A stretch of 64,000 nt of DNA from Oscillospiraceae bacterium. GTDB lineage: Bacteria > Bacillota > Clostridia > Oscillospirales > Ruminococcaceae. Below the pieces are notes generated by a model. That model was not told the DNA's origin and searched no databases. It saw only the letters and a program-made list of their open reading frames with translations. The DNA is taken from the NCBI GenBank assembly GCA_017481565.1, contig JAFUOZ010000014.1, positions 53,659-117,658 on the forward strand, given 5' to 3'. The translations under genes and the position numbers were made by a program. Below, in pieces: positions 42,626-50,053 of this stretch (positions are counted from its first letter, which is position 1; each line of letters starts with the position of its first letter).

Positions 42626-43398
42626 CAGCTCTCTCTCCTCTCATAATTTTTCATTGTAACAATAAAGCCAACAGCAAGTATAACAAACATAAGTGCAATA
42701 CCTGCATAGCACCATACATCGGGAATAGTGATATATTCCGTTAATGCATTGAGCTTTGCGGGAGTTCCGCCCTCTGAGAATATTTCGTCTACATTGAAAG
42801 GCAGTGTTTCGTCCTCGGGCAAAAGCTCGGGAATTATCAGGATCGCCGCAACGATGATCCCCTCGATAATATAGCCTTTTTTCTTCATTGCGCCTATATT
42901 CTTTGCACGGGCGGTAAATGCTTCGGTCAGGATATTTAATGCAAGGAAAACGTCAAGTATGATAAAATAACTCATTGCCGCCCCAAGTGTAAGAGTACAG
43001 TTTCCCATAGAGGTCATTAAAACCGCTCCGATAACAGAAAGCACCGCTCCTGTAATTATAAATATAAGCTTTATCATGCATTTTGAAACGGCAATATCAA
43101 AGCCTGTAAGAGGGAGCGCATGAGAATATACACTCCAGCCGGACGCAATATCCGCCTTTGCAGTGTCGGTATTCTGTGATACGGCACCTGCCGCAAGCAG
43201 TGAGATCATATAGCAGAGTATAAGGGAAAATGCTTCCATGCTTTCGCCGTTTTCGACAGCGTCCTTTCCCGAAACATACATACCCAGCATCATAAATGCA
43301 ATAAATAATATTATCAGACCCACAGAGGAAATGAGCATTTTTTTTGAAAGCTTAAGCTCACGGAAAACAAGAGATATGTATTTAGCCATTATGCCCAC
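42625..43398 (-). CDS. ABC-2 type permease
   Basis: The 257-residue membrane protein (six predicted helices; starts MGIMAKYISLVFRELKLSKK) is the second permease of the exporter. Its start overlaps the ATPase gene by 10 bases and its stop meets the next permease. The real start may be the fourth residue, ATG 43389, where the SD-like AAGGAG fits better. Confidence 0.85.
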   Translation of the reverse strand: MGIMAKYISLVFRELKLSKKMLISSVGLIILFIAFMMLGMYVSGKDAVENGESMEAFSLILCYMISLLAAGAVSQNTDTAKADIASGWSVYSHALPLTGFDIAVSKCMIKLIFIITGAVLSVIGAVLMTSMGNCTLTLGAAMSYFIILDVFLALNILTEAFTARAKNIGAMKKKGYIIEGIIVAAILIIPELLPEDETLPFNVDEIFSEGGTPAKLNALTEYITIPDVWCYAGIALMFVILAVGFIVTMKNYERRES

Positions 43399-44267
43399 TC
43401 CTTTTTATCACGGTTTACATAGAAAAGCATTATTTCTTCCAGATTTGTCGGTTCAAGCATAAGACCCTTGTATTTATACTGTGCGCCCTGACGGTCATGC
43501 ACCATGACCTCTGCGCCGTAGGAATTTTTACGTGTGCTTACAATATCCTCGGGAGCTATGTTTTTAAGCTCCTCGTTACTGCATTTAATAACTCCGTGTC
43601 TTTCAAGAATATTGTCCTTATAGCCTGAAAGCAGTATCTTTCCCCTGTTTATGAAGGTAACGCTGTCGGCTATTTTTTCAAGATCGCTGGTTATATGTGA
43701 GGACATGAGAATACTTCTTTCGCCGCTTTCAAGATATTCCATAAATATGCGGAGTATCTCATCACGCACAACAGGGTCAAGACCTGCCGTTGCCTCGTCC
43801 ATTACAAGAAGCTCAGCATCATGGGAAAGGGCACAGGCGATCTGCAGCTTCATTTTCATACCCTTTGAAAAATCCCCCACCTTCTTTTTTCGTGGAAGCT
43901 CAAAGCGGTCAAGATAGCGCATATATTCGTTTCTGTTCCACTTGGGATATATACCCTCAAAGATACGTGACATATCCTTTGCATTGAAAATATCATGGAA
44001 GGGGAGCTCGTCAAAAACAACTGCAATGCGCTCCTTTATTTCCTTTTCATTCTTTATATGGTCCATTCCAAGCAGCTTTATCTCACCCTGGTCAACAGAG
44101 ATGATATTAAGCAGACTGCGTATAGTGGTGGATTTTCCTGCACCGTTCTGTCCGATAAAGCCCATGATGCTGCCTTTAGGCACATTGAAGCTTACATCAT
44201 TCAGGGTAAAGCCGTCATATCTTTTTGTGATCCCTTTGATCTCTACAGCGTTTTCATACTCGCTCAT
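43389..44267 (-). CDS. ABC transporter ATP-binding protein
   Basis: The 292-residue ATPase has Walker A GQNGAGKST, Q loop VFDELPFHD, a DFSKGMKMKLQIACAL signature (SKGMK in place of LSGGQ, usual in YtrB/BcrA-like exporters), Walker B LLVMDEATAGLDP and the H loop SSHI. The C-terminal 80 residues are an extension typical of drug or peptide exporters. It is 6 bases downstream of the GntR gene. Confidence 0.93.
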   Translation of the reverse strand: MSEYENAVEIKGITKRYDGFTLNDVSFNVPKGSIMGFIGQNGAGKSTTIRSLLNIISVDQGEIKLLGMDHIKNEKEIKERIAVVFDELPFHDIFNAKDMSRIFEGIYPKWNRNEYMRYLDRFELPRKKKVGDFSKGMKMKLQIACALSHDAELLVMDEATAGLDPVVRDEILRIFMEYLESGERSILMSSHITSDLEKIADSVTFINRGKILLSGYKDNILERHGVIKCSNEELKNIAPEDIVSTRKNSYGAEVMVHDRQGAQYKYKGLMLEPTNLEEIMLFYVNRDKKEWA

Positions 44268-44273
44268 GGTTTA

Positions 44274-44654
44274 TTATTCTCCTTCATTAACAAGGTCAAG
44301 CAGCTGATGGAGCTCTTCATTTGAGATACCGCATTTCCGTGCCTTTTCGCCTGCCTCAAGAAGCAGTGCTTCAATAGCCTTTATCTGTTCTTCACGGTAA
44401 AGCTCCATATTCTGCGCCTTGACGAAGCTGCCTCTGCCTGTATAGGATTCGATAAAGCCGTCCCTTTCAAGCTCCTCATAGGCACGCTTTGTAGTCATGA
44501 AGCTGATCCTCAGTTCAACGGCAAGATTTCTCATTGAAGGAAGAGCCTCTCCCTCCTTAAGCTTGCCCTCTAAGATCAGCGTCTTTATCTGACCTGCGAT
44601 CTGCAGATAGATCGGCTCGCCCGACGCATTGCTGATATTGATATTCATATTCAT
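44274..44654 (-). CDS. GntR-family repressor, YtrA type
   Basis: The 126-residue protein has a GntR winged helix (GEPIYLQIAGQIKTLILEGKLKEGEALPSMR split over residues 11-41, RISFMTTKRAYEELERDGFIE) and only a short C-terminal dimerisation part, the mark of the YtrA subgroup. In Bacillus YtrA represses a cell-envelope-antibiotic-induced ABC operon. Here the gene heads the same kind of operon and a large inverted repeat overlaps its promoter (44707-44747). Confidence 0.92.
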   Translation of the reverse strand: MNMNINISNASGEPIYLQIAGQIKTLILEGKLKEGEALPSMRNLAVELRISFMTTKRAYEELERDGFIESYTGRGSFVKAQNMELYREEQIKAIEALLLEAGEKARKCGISNEELHQLLDLVNEGE

Positions 44655-44706
44655 TAAAGGTGTGCACTCCCTTTCAGGTCACATCAATTATTATTTATTG
44701 TAACAA

Positions 44707-44747
44707 ATGATATAATTGTATAACCTCTATGTATACAATTATATCAT
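44707..44747. promoter_or_regulatory. Operator of the GntR operon
   Basis: Two 16-base arms, ATGATATAATTGTATA and TATACAATTATATCAT, are perfect inverted repeats around a 9-base centre. The right arm covers the -10 box of the promoter, so binding of the GntR protein there would block transcription of its own operon. Confidence 0.85.
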
Positions 44748-44766
44748 TGGCACTATATATTGTCAA
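44738..44766 (-). promoter_or_regulatory. Promoter of the GntR/ABC operon
   Basis: Perfect TTGACA (44766-44761) and TATAAT (44743-44738), spacer 17, overlapping the operator. Confidence 0.88.
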
Positions 44767-44831
44767 TAGGTGAAATAGGATATATTTTAAATATTCTGTT
44801 TCAAAACAAATAACGAAACGAAATAAAAAAT

Positions 44832-44875
44832 GGGGCTTTGCAGGACACGTAAAAATGTCTGTGCGAAAGCCCCGA
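44832..44875 (-). terminator. Terminator of the glycosyltransferase transcript
   Basis: GGGGCTTT(C)GCA.AGACA pairs with TGTC..TGC.AAAGCCCC, followed on the minus strand by ATTTTTTATTT. It ends the leftward transcript of the glycosyltransferase. Confidence 0.85.
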
Positions 44876-44886
44876 AAAGTAATTAT

Positions 44887-44972
44887 TTAATGAACCGCCG
44901 GTTAAATCGTTTCAGACCCATGAAAAGCCTTAACAGAAAGGGAAGATAACCGATTTAATAAGCGGTTTGTTA
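44887..44972 (+). repeat. Dispersed palindromic element, decayed copy
   Basis: TTAATGAACCGCCGGTTAAATCGTTTCAGACCCA matches the left half of the family; the centre is changed and the right end is CGATTTAATAAGCGGTTTGTTA. It abuts the stop codon of the glycosyltransferase gene. Confidence 0.65.
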
Positions 44973-46142
44973 GTTTGTATCGGCAACAGCTTCAATAAAG
45001 CGTCTTGCCTCGTAAGCTCCGCCGCATTTTTTGAAACTTTCGGATATATTTGCTGCGGCATTTTTATAGCTGTTGTTATCAAGGAGCTTTCCGACTGCAT
45101 TCAGAACAGCCTTGCTGTCTGCAGAATCGGGCATATAGCCTGCTCCAAGCTCGGATACCCTTGCGGCGACAGAGTATTGCTCAGGGGTCTGAGGGAAAAG
45201 TATCAGAGGTACTTCAAAATATAACCCCTCGGAAACGGAATTCATACCGCAGTGTGTGATAAATACATCTGCTATTGAAAGCACCGCTATCTGATCCACC
45301 TGCTTATATATCTGTATATTATCGGGCAGTTCACCGAATTTATTTTCGGCATTTCCCAGAGCGATTATCACCTGATATTCCGTGTTTTTTAACGCTTCTA
45401 TACAATTTCTGTATATCTCTTCATTATTTATGACCGTGCCCATGGATATATACACTGTTTTGTACCCTGTTTTTCTGATCTGTGTTTCAACAGGTCTTAT
45501 GGAAGGACCGATAAAATGATAACTGTCGGAAAAGCTGTCTGAACAGGGCTGAAAGTATTCTGATGTATATACAAAGCAATTTGCATTACTGTCACTGCGG
45601 ACAATATCCATAATGTTTTTTACGGGATAGCCCTTGTCAATAAGCTGTTTTATCAGTTTGTTGATTTTTGGCAGATTAAATATCATTCTGATATCTTCAA
45701 TAATGCTTTGCTTCATGTATTTTGAAGAGCTTTCATTGAATGCAAAGGTGGTCACAGAGGTTATACAGGGGATATTGTATTTCAGTGCTGTAAGCCTTCC
45801 CCAGTAAGCGATAGAATCGGAAATGATGATATCAGGCTTTATTTCAGTAATCTTTTCGCTTATCATTTCATCATACGCAAGCGCAGTGCTTATAAGAATT
45901 TCAACGGCAAAGGCTTTGTCTTTTCCTATTCTGTCAGCAGTTTCTTTGCTTTCCGTTTCGGGATAAATTCCGTCGCAGCCGATAAATTCCGCTCCCACCC
46001 GCAAAAGCTTTTCCTTAAACTGTTCAAAGGAAAAATAATATACCTTATGACCTGCCTCCGTAAGCTCCTTTACAGTTCCGAGAGTAGGATTTGTATGTCC
46101 GTGAGCAGGAGGGCAAAACCATGCGATATTCATATCAGACAC
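44970..46142 (-). CDS. MGT-type glycosyltransferase (GT1)
   Basis: The 390-residue protein starts MSDMNIAWFCPPAHGHTNPT, the macrolide-glycosyltransferase opening with the HGHTNP loop, and has the nucleotide-sugar-binding signature THCGMNSVSEGLYFEVPLILFPQTPEQ at about 300-327. GT1 enzymes of this group glucosylate small hydrophobic molecules such as macrolides or flavonoids. It is cytoplasmic, with two Rossmann domains. It starts 6 bases before the end of the TerD-fusion gene's stop (46149), so the two are probably cotranscribed from the S24 regulator promoter. Confidence 0.88.
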   Translation of the reverse strand: MSDMNIAWFCPPAHGHTNPTLGTVKELTEAGHKVYYFSFEQFKEKLLRVGAEFIGCDGIYPETESKETADRIGKDKAFAVEILISTALAYDEMISEKITEIKPDIIISDSIAYWGRLTALKYNIPCITSVTTFAFNESSSKYMKQSIIEDIRMIFNLPKINKLIKQLIDKGYPVKNIMDIVRSDSNANCFVYTSEYFQPCSDSFSDSYHFIGPSIRPVETQIRKTGYKTVYISMGTVINNEEIYRNCIEALKNTEYQVIIALGNAENKFGELPDNIQIYKQVDQIAVLSIADVFITHCGMNSVSEGLYFEVPLILFPQTPEQYSVAARVSELGAGYMPDSADSKAVLNAVGKLLDNNSYKNAAANISESFKKCGGAYEARRFIEAVADTN

Positions 46143-46148
46143 TTCCTG

Positions 46149-47447
46149 TCAATCATTTATATTAAGTCCGTATCCCGTACAAAGTCGTTTAAGACCGTCC
46201 TTATAGCCCTGACCTACCGCACAAAGCTTCCATACATCGCCTCTGCGGTAAAATTCTGCGGCAACAACTGTAGTCTCCATGAAAAGACCCTCAACGGGAA
46301 ATTCAAGAGTACGCTCGCCGTTTCTCAGCACAAGCACACCGCCGTGCAGCTTGCTGAAATTATGATTGGGATTATCTCCGTAAATAGAATAGGCGATAGA
46401 TATTTTCTGCACTATTCTGGGTATATTGTCAAGATCAAGCCTTACGATACGGTGCTGACCGTCGTCGGTATACATTACCGTACCGTCCTCGGAGCGATTG
46501 TTTCCGAAGAATATAAGACATTTATCCGACCATGCTTTTTCGTCCTCATTTAGCAGGAAGGTGTATGTATCTATATCAAGCTTAACGTCCATAGCCGAAT
46601 AGAAAAGCTCGGCTGTTACGGGGCCGCTTCCGAGAGTATCCTTTATGCTCACTCTCTGACCCCTCATAAGTCTGCTGTCCTGTATAACGGGAGACTTCTG
46701 TGTATTTGCCATACCTGCGGTAACAGGAGAATTATTCGGGATATATTGTCCCATGCTTTGCGCATTACCGGGGATATGCTCGGAAATACGTGCAGGTGCA
46801 AGCTCGCTTTCCTCGGGAGCCTTATATACTATCTGACCGCTTTGGTTCTGAGAAGCGGCGGTGGAATTGACCGTAAGACTTAAATAACAGCGTCTGCTCA
46901 GCTTTGAACGGAATTCGATATCACCGTACATGACAGTTCCGTCCGAAACAGGATCGGCGGTAATGGTGATAACACTTCTGCCCTTTCCTATATGTGAAGG
47001 CTCTGCACGTATACCCGATATATTTACAATAATATCGGTTTCGGCGGGAACAGTGACCTCCATATACATATTGAAGGGAGTATCGGCAGGGATATTTCCG
47101 CCGTTTATCACCTTGGGAACGCCCCAGAAGCCGTCCTCATCGGGAATACCCTGAGTTCTTCCGCATACAGTCACATTTTCAAGGGCAGTATCATTGTGTG
47201 CGGTATATATGGCAATATCGCTGTCATGACTGCCGCCTGTTATCTCAGTCTGTATATTCTTTATTCTTACTCTCGGTGAGCGTATATCAAGAACAGTTCC
47301 GCTCCTTCTCCAGAGTGTAGTGTTGTTTCCCACGATAATACACGGCTTGCTTACAACAAAGGGACCCTCAAACTCACCCATAGGCAGCTTGACAGCACCC
47401 GATGCGTCGGGAGAATTTATAAGTCTCTGTATATCTGTATTGTTCAT
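46149..47447 (-). CDS. TerD-domain protein with an unusual N-terminal beta-rich domain
   Basis: Residues about 250-432 are a TerD domain: RGQRVSIKDTLGS, DVKLDIDTYTFLLNED, IFFGNNRSEDGTV, YTDDGQHRIVRLDLDNIP and WKLCAVGQGYKDGL. TerD domains bind calcium and act in tellurite, phage and chemical stress responses. Residues 1-190 are different: short beta strands with PMGEFEGPFVVSKPCIIVGN, then NIQTEITGG and NVTVCGR turns, like a right-handed beta-helix. A Pro/Asn/Gln-rich linker joins them. I know of no standard TerD protein with this front part. It is 11 bases after the S24 regulator gene. Confidence 0.83.
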   Translation of the reverse strand: MNNTDIQRLINSPDASGAVKLPMGEFEGPFVVSKPCIIVGNNTTLWRRSGTVLDIRSPRVRIKNIQTEITGGSHDSDIAIYTAHNDTALENVTVCGRTQGIPDEDGFWGVPKVINGGNIPADTPFNMYMEVTVPAETDIIVNISGIRAEPSHIGKGRSVITITADPVSDGTVMYGDIEFRSKLSRRCYLSLTVNSTAASQNQSGQIVYKAPEESELAPARISEHIPGNAQSMGQYIPNNSPVTAGMANTQKSPVIQDSRLMRGQRVSIKDTLGSGPVTAELFYSAMDVKLDIDTYTFLLNEDEKAWSDKCLIFFGNNRSEDGTVMYTDDGQHRIVRLDLDNIPRIVQKISIAYSIYGDNPNHNFSKLHGGVLVLRNGERTLEFPVEGLFMETTVVAAEFYRRGDVWKLCAVGQGYKDGLKRLCTGYGLNIND

Positions 47448-47458
47448 GGCTTCACCTC

Positions 47459-48100
47459 TTAAAATCTTCTGCGGCTTTCGATGACCTTGCCGTAGATGCG
47501 TATCCGCTCCATTTCGCTGTCCTCAAAGCGTCTGGGAGGGTAGTAGGGATTTTCACTGATAAGCTCAATATAATTCTTTCCGAAATAAAGCTTCTTGACA
47601 ACTCCGTCCTCATTGTCGATAAGTACCACAGCATAATCTCCGCTGTCAACCATATTCTGACATCTTACAAGCACAAGGTCGCCCTCCATAAGCCTCGGAC
47701 TCATGGAATCGCCCACAACACGAAGATATACGTATGTTTCTCCCGATATGATTATATCCTTGGAGCAGTATGCGTAATCCTCGATATTTTCCTCTGCATG
47801 ACAGGCAAGACCTGCCGCAACTCTTCCCACAACGGGAATACGCATCATCTGCGACATATCCGCAGGGATAGCGTTTGAAATGAGCTCAGGACCGTCCTCA
47901 TATATATCTCTCGGAGACGCACCTAATGCATGGGCTATTGAATCAAGCACAGGCTTTTTTACATCAACGATCTTTGCACGTTCATATCTCTGTATGGTAG
48001 AGGCGGCGACGCCAACCTTGTCACCTACTTCCTTAAGTGTAAGTCCTCTTTTTTTTCTCAGCTCTGATATATTTTTAGCAATTATCTCCTTATCAAGCAT
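47459..48100 (-). CDS. LexA-like S24 autoproteolytic repressor
   Basis: The 213-residue protein has an XRE helix-turn-helix (LTLKEVGDKVGVAASTIQRYE, residues 20-40) and a peptidase S24 domain with cleavage site VAA-GLA (Ala96-Gly97), nucleophile Ser132 (GDSMSP) and base Lys169 (GVVKKLYF). The AG/S/K set means self-cleavage is possible, as in LexA, phage CI-type and ImmR-like repressors; RecA dependence is not shown. It is the first gene of an operon with the TerD fusion and a GT1 enzyme, so these may be induced by DNA damage. Confidence 0.9.
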   Translation of the reverse strand: MLDKEIIAKNISELRKKRGLTLKEVGDKVGVAASTIQRYERAKIVDVKKPVLDSIAHALGASPRDIYEDGPELISNAIPADMSQMMRIPVVGRVAAGLACHAEENIEDYAYCSKDIIISGETYVYLRVVGDSMSPRLMEGDLVLVRCQNMVDSGDYAVVLIDNEDGVVKKLYFGKNYIELISENPYYPPRRFEDSEMERIRIYGKVIESRRRF

Positions 48101-48150
48101 AGTATCGCTCCTTTGCGCAATGAAAAAATAGCGTGTTTTATATATTTATA

Positions 48151-48179
48151 TGATAACTCATTATGCAAAAAAAATCAAG
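48151..48179 (-). promoter_or_regulatory. Promoter of the S24 regulator operon
   Basis: TTGATT (48179-48174) and TATCAT (48156-48151), spacer 17; a TTGCGCAA palindrome at 48113-48120 overlaps the leader near the ribosome site and may be an operator. Confidence 0.6.
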
Positions 48180-48226
48180 AGGTAAATAGAAAAAAAATCA
48201 GGATTTTTCAACAATATAAGGATAAA

Positions 48227-48322
48227 TAAGGAACCGCTGATTAAATTGTTTCACACCCCTCTCAGTTACGGATTTTCGAGGGGTGGAAACAATGGCTTCG
48301 CCTTTAATCAGCGCTTCCATAA
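48227..48322 (+). repeat. Dispersed palindromic element, copy 4
   Basis: TAAGGAACCGCTGATTAAA and TTTAATCAGCGCTTCCATA form the ends. The inner stem TTGTTTC.CACCCCTC pairs with GAGGGGTG.GAAACAA around AGTTACGGATTTTC. It lies between the S24 operon and the GNAT/ABC operon promoter. Confidence 0.9.
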
Positions 48323-48353
48323 TGTAAAATATCATGATTTATTAAAAAAACTA

Positions 48354-48382
48354 TTGACAAAAGTCTTTTGCGGTGATATACT
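48354..48382 (+). promoter_or_regulatory. Promoter of the GNAT/ABC operon
   Basis: TTGACA (48354-48359) and TATACT (48377-48382), spacer 17, upstream of the leader ORF. Confidence 0.85.
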
Positions 48383-48416
48383 GTCCTTATTATTTTTTTA
48401 AAAGGAGGCAGTCAAT

Positions 48417-48500
48417 ATGTTCAAGCATTATCATCACACAGCTGAAATTTTCATATCAGGGAATGAACATTTGTCTGCCGATATCTGCATTATTATATAA
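48417..48500 (+). CDS. 27-residue leader peptide
   Basis: ATG at 48417 follows AAAGGAGG by 9 bases, a strong ribosome site. The peptide is MFKHYHHTAEIFISGNEH then LSADICIII and stop. Its stop codon lies in the left arm of a small hairpin (48497-48514), which is followed by the terminator at 48523-48570 and then the first acetyltransferase. This is the layout of translation-controlled attenuation, as in erm and antibiotic-induced ABC genes. The histidine cluster and the closing Cys-Ile-Ile-Ile might be sensing or stall points, but that is a guess. Confidence 0.7.
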   Translation: MFKHYHHTAEIFISGNEHLSADICIII

Positions 48501-48522
48501 TAATGGGTTATTATCTGTATTC

Positions 48523-48570
48523 AAAGTGTGCATTTCTGTATGAGGTGCACGCTTTTTTATTTTTTTGAGA
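48523..48570 (+). terminator. Attenuator terminator before the GNAT/ABC operon
   Basis: AAAGTGTGCA (48523-48532) pairs with TGCACGCTTT (48546-48555), loop 13 bases, followed by TTTTATTTTTTTG. It stands between the leader ORF and the first acetyltransferase, so readthrough must be controlled. Confidence 0.85.
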
Positions 48571-48585
48571 AAGGGGAAAATTACA

Positions 48586-49098
48586 ATGAATTTAAAGCTG
48601 ATAAAGGCAAGTCCTGAATACAGAAAGCAGATTTCCGATATGCTTGATGAATGGTATGAAACAGGCGAAAAAATAGTACCGTATTCTATCTGCAGGATCG
48701 ATTATCACGATTTTGAATACTACTGTGCAAACTTGGAGTGTAAAGACACAGGCAGCGGTTTTGTTCCCGATTCTACTTTTTTCTGTCTTGATACAGACAG
48801 AGATATTGCGGTAGGTGCAGTAAATATACGACATTTTTTAAACGAATCGCTTTTACTTAACGGCGGTCATATCGGCGATGGTGTTGTACCGTCAGAAAGA
48901 AGAAAAGGTATAGCTACAGCTATGATAGGTCTTGCACTTGCAGAATGTAAAAAGCTTGGTATTGAAAAAGTGCTTATGGTATGTAACAAGGATAACATTG
49001 GCTCGGCTAAAAGCATTATCAATAACGGCGGTGTGCTTGAAAATGAGGTTGTAGTTGACGGTATAACAGAGCAGCGATACTGGATCGATATAAAATGA
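48586..49098 (+). CDS. GNAT-family N-acetyltransferase, first of two
   Basis: Start ATG 48586 follows AAAGGGG; a TTG at 48565 overlaps the attenuator. The 170-residue protein has the GNAT acetyl-CoA motif A GDGVVPSERRKGIATAMIGLALA (residues about 97-118), a preceding beta strand (AVGAVNIRHFLNES) and motif B around CNKDNIGSAKSIINNGG. Substrate unknown; relatives acetylate small molecules or peptides. It is the first structural gene of the leader-controlled operon with a second GNAT and two ABC half-transporters, a combination typical of resistance to a small toxin or antibiotic. Confidence 0.9.
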   Translation: MNLKLIKASPEYRKQISDMLDEWYETGEKIVPYSICRIDYHDFEYYCANLECKDTGSGFVPDSTFFCLDTDRDIAVGAVNIRHFLNESLLLNGGHIGDGVVPSERRKGIATAMIGLALAECKKLGIEKVLMVCNKDNIGSAKSIINNGGVLENEVVVDGITEQRYWIDIK

Positions 49099-49113
49099 AA
49101 AGGGGTAGGGAAA

Positions 49114-49617
49114 ATGGAACTGATACTGAGAAAGCTTGCGCCCGATGATGCAGAGGATATTTACAATATGCTGCAGGAAATTCCAGCCGATGAAAACGGA
49201 TTTATCAATTCTGCACACGGAAAAACTTACGATGAATTCAAGCTGTGGATAGAAAAATCCTATGCTGCTTCACTTCAGAAAGGTGTTATAGACGGCTGGA
49301 AGGTTCCCGAAACTATATTCTGGCTTTTTGAGGACGGAAAGCCTGTGGGTTTCGGAAAAATCCGTCACTATCTGACAGACAGGCTTATTGAATCGGGCGG
49401 AAATATCGGTTATTCAATTATTCCCGGATCAAGAGGGCGTGGCTTAGGGAATAAGCTTGTTGCAGGACTGATCGGGGAAGGCAGAAAAATAGGCGTTGAA
49501 CGCTTACTTTTTACAATCAGGAACAGCAATATTCCTTCAATCAGGGCTGCGCTGGCAAACGGCGGTGTGATTGAAAAGGTAACTGATGAAAGGCATTATA
49601 TAAGCGTGGTGCTTTGA
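49114..49617 (+). CDS. GNAT-family N-acetyltransferase, second of two
   Basis: This 167-residue protein is a relative of the preceding gene: same order of strands (PVGFGKIRHYLTDRLIESGG, YSIIPGSRGRGLGNKLVAGLI) and the same NSNIPSIRAALANGGVIEK motif B. The ribosome site is GGGTAGGG, 9 bases before ATG. The two copies look like a tandem duplication that has diverged, which could broaden substrate range or give a heterodimer. Confidence 0.9.
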   Translation: MELILRKLAPDDAEDIYNMLQEIPADENGFINSAHGKTYDEFKLWIEKSYAASLQKGVIDGWKVPETIFWLFEDGKPVGFGKIRHYLTDRLIESGGNIGYSIIPGSRGRGLGNKLVAGLIGEGRKIGVERLLFTIRNSNIPSIRAALANGGVIEKVTDERHYISVVL

Positions 49618-49645
49618 TAAGATCAATTTGAAAGGGGTAAAGAAA

Positions 49646-50026
49646 ATGAATTTTAAATATATGAGAATACAGGGCAGAGAAAACAGTTGGGTAACAGGGT
49701 ATCCTAAAGGTATTTTCAGTATCTGTCACAGACTTATTATGGATAACAAGATGAGCAAATCAGACGCAGAGCTTTTCCTTGCTATAGATAAGTGGTTTGT
49801 AGATAATCTTCCCGAGCCTGAACCTTGTAAAAATGGTGAAAAAGTAATAACCTTTTTCAAAACTGACAGTACTGCCGAAATGCAGAAGAAAATCGAGCCT
49901 GCTATGGAACTGCTTAATAAATATGCTCACCCTTATGATGTGGTGTATACCGATTTTATCGGAACAATAATTTATGAAGATAAGTGGCAGGCTGCTGTAA
50001 GGGTTGAGGACGGGAAAATGATATAA
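49646..50026 (+). CDS. Unassigned 126-residue protein
   Basis: Start ATG 49646 with GAAAGGGG upstream (a TTG at 49628 is within that site). The protein is soluble, mixed alpha/beta (MNFKYMRIQGRENSWVTGYP, KVITFFKTDSTAEMQ, YDVVYTDFIGTIIYEDKWQ) and matches no family I know. It lies in the leader-controlled operon between the acetyltransferases and the ABC genes (27 bases to the first), so a role with them is likely. Confidence 0.75.
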   Translation: MNFKYMRIQGRENSWVTGYPKGIFSICHRLIMDNKMSKSDAELFLAIDKWFVDNLPEPEPCKNGEKVITFFKTDSTAEMQKKIEPAMELLNKYAHPYDVVYTDFIGTIIYEDKWQAAVRVEDGKMI

Positions 50027-50053
50027 GGATTTTTTTGGAAAGGACTGATCAAA

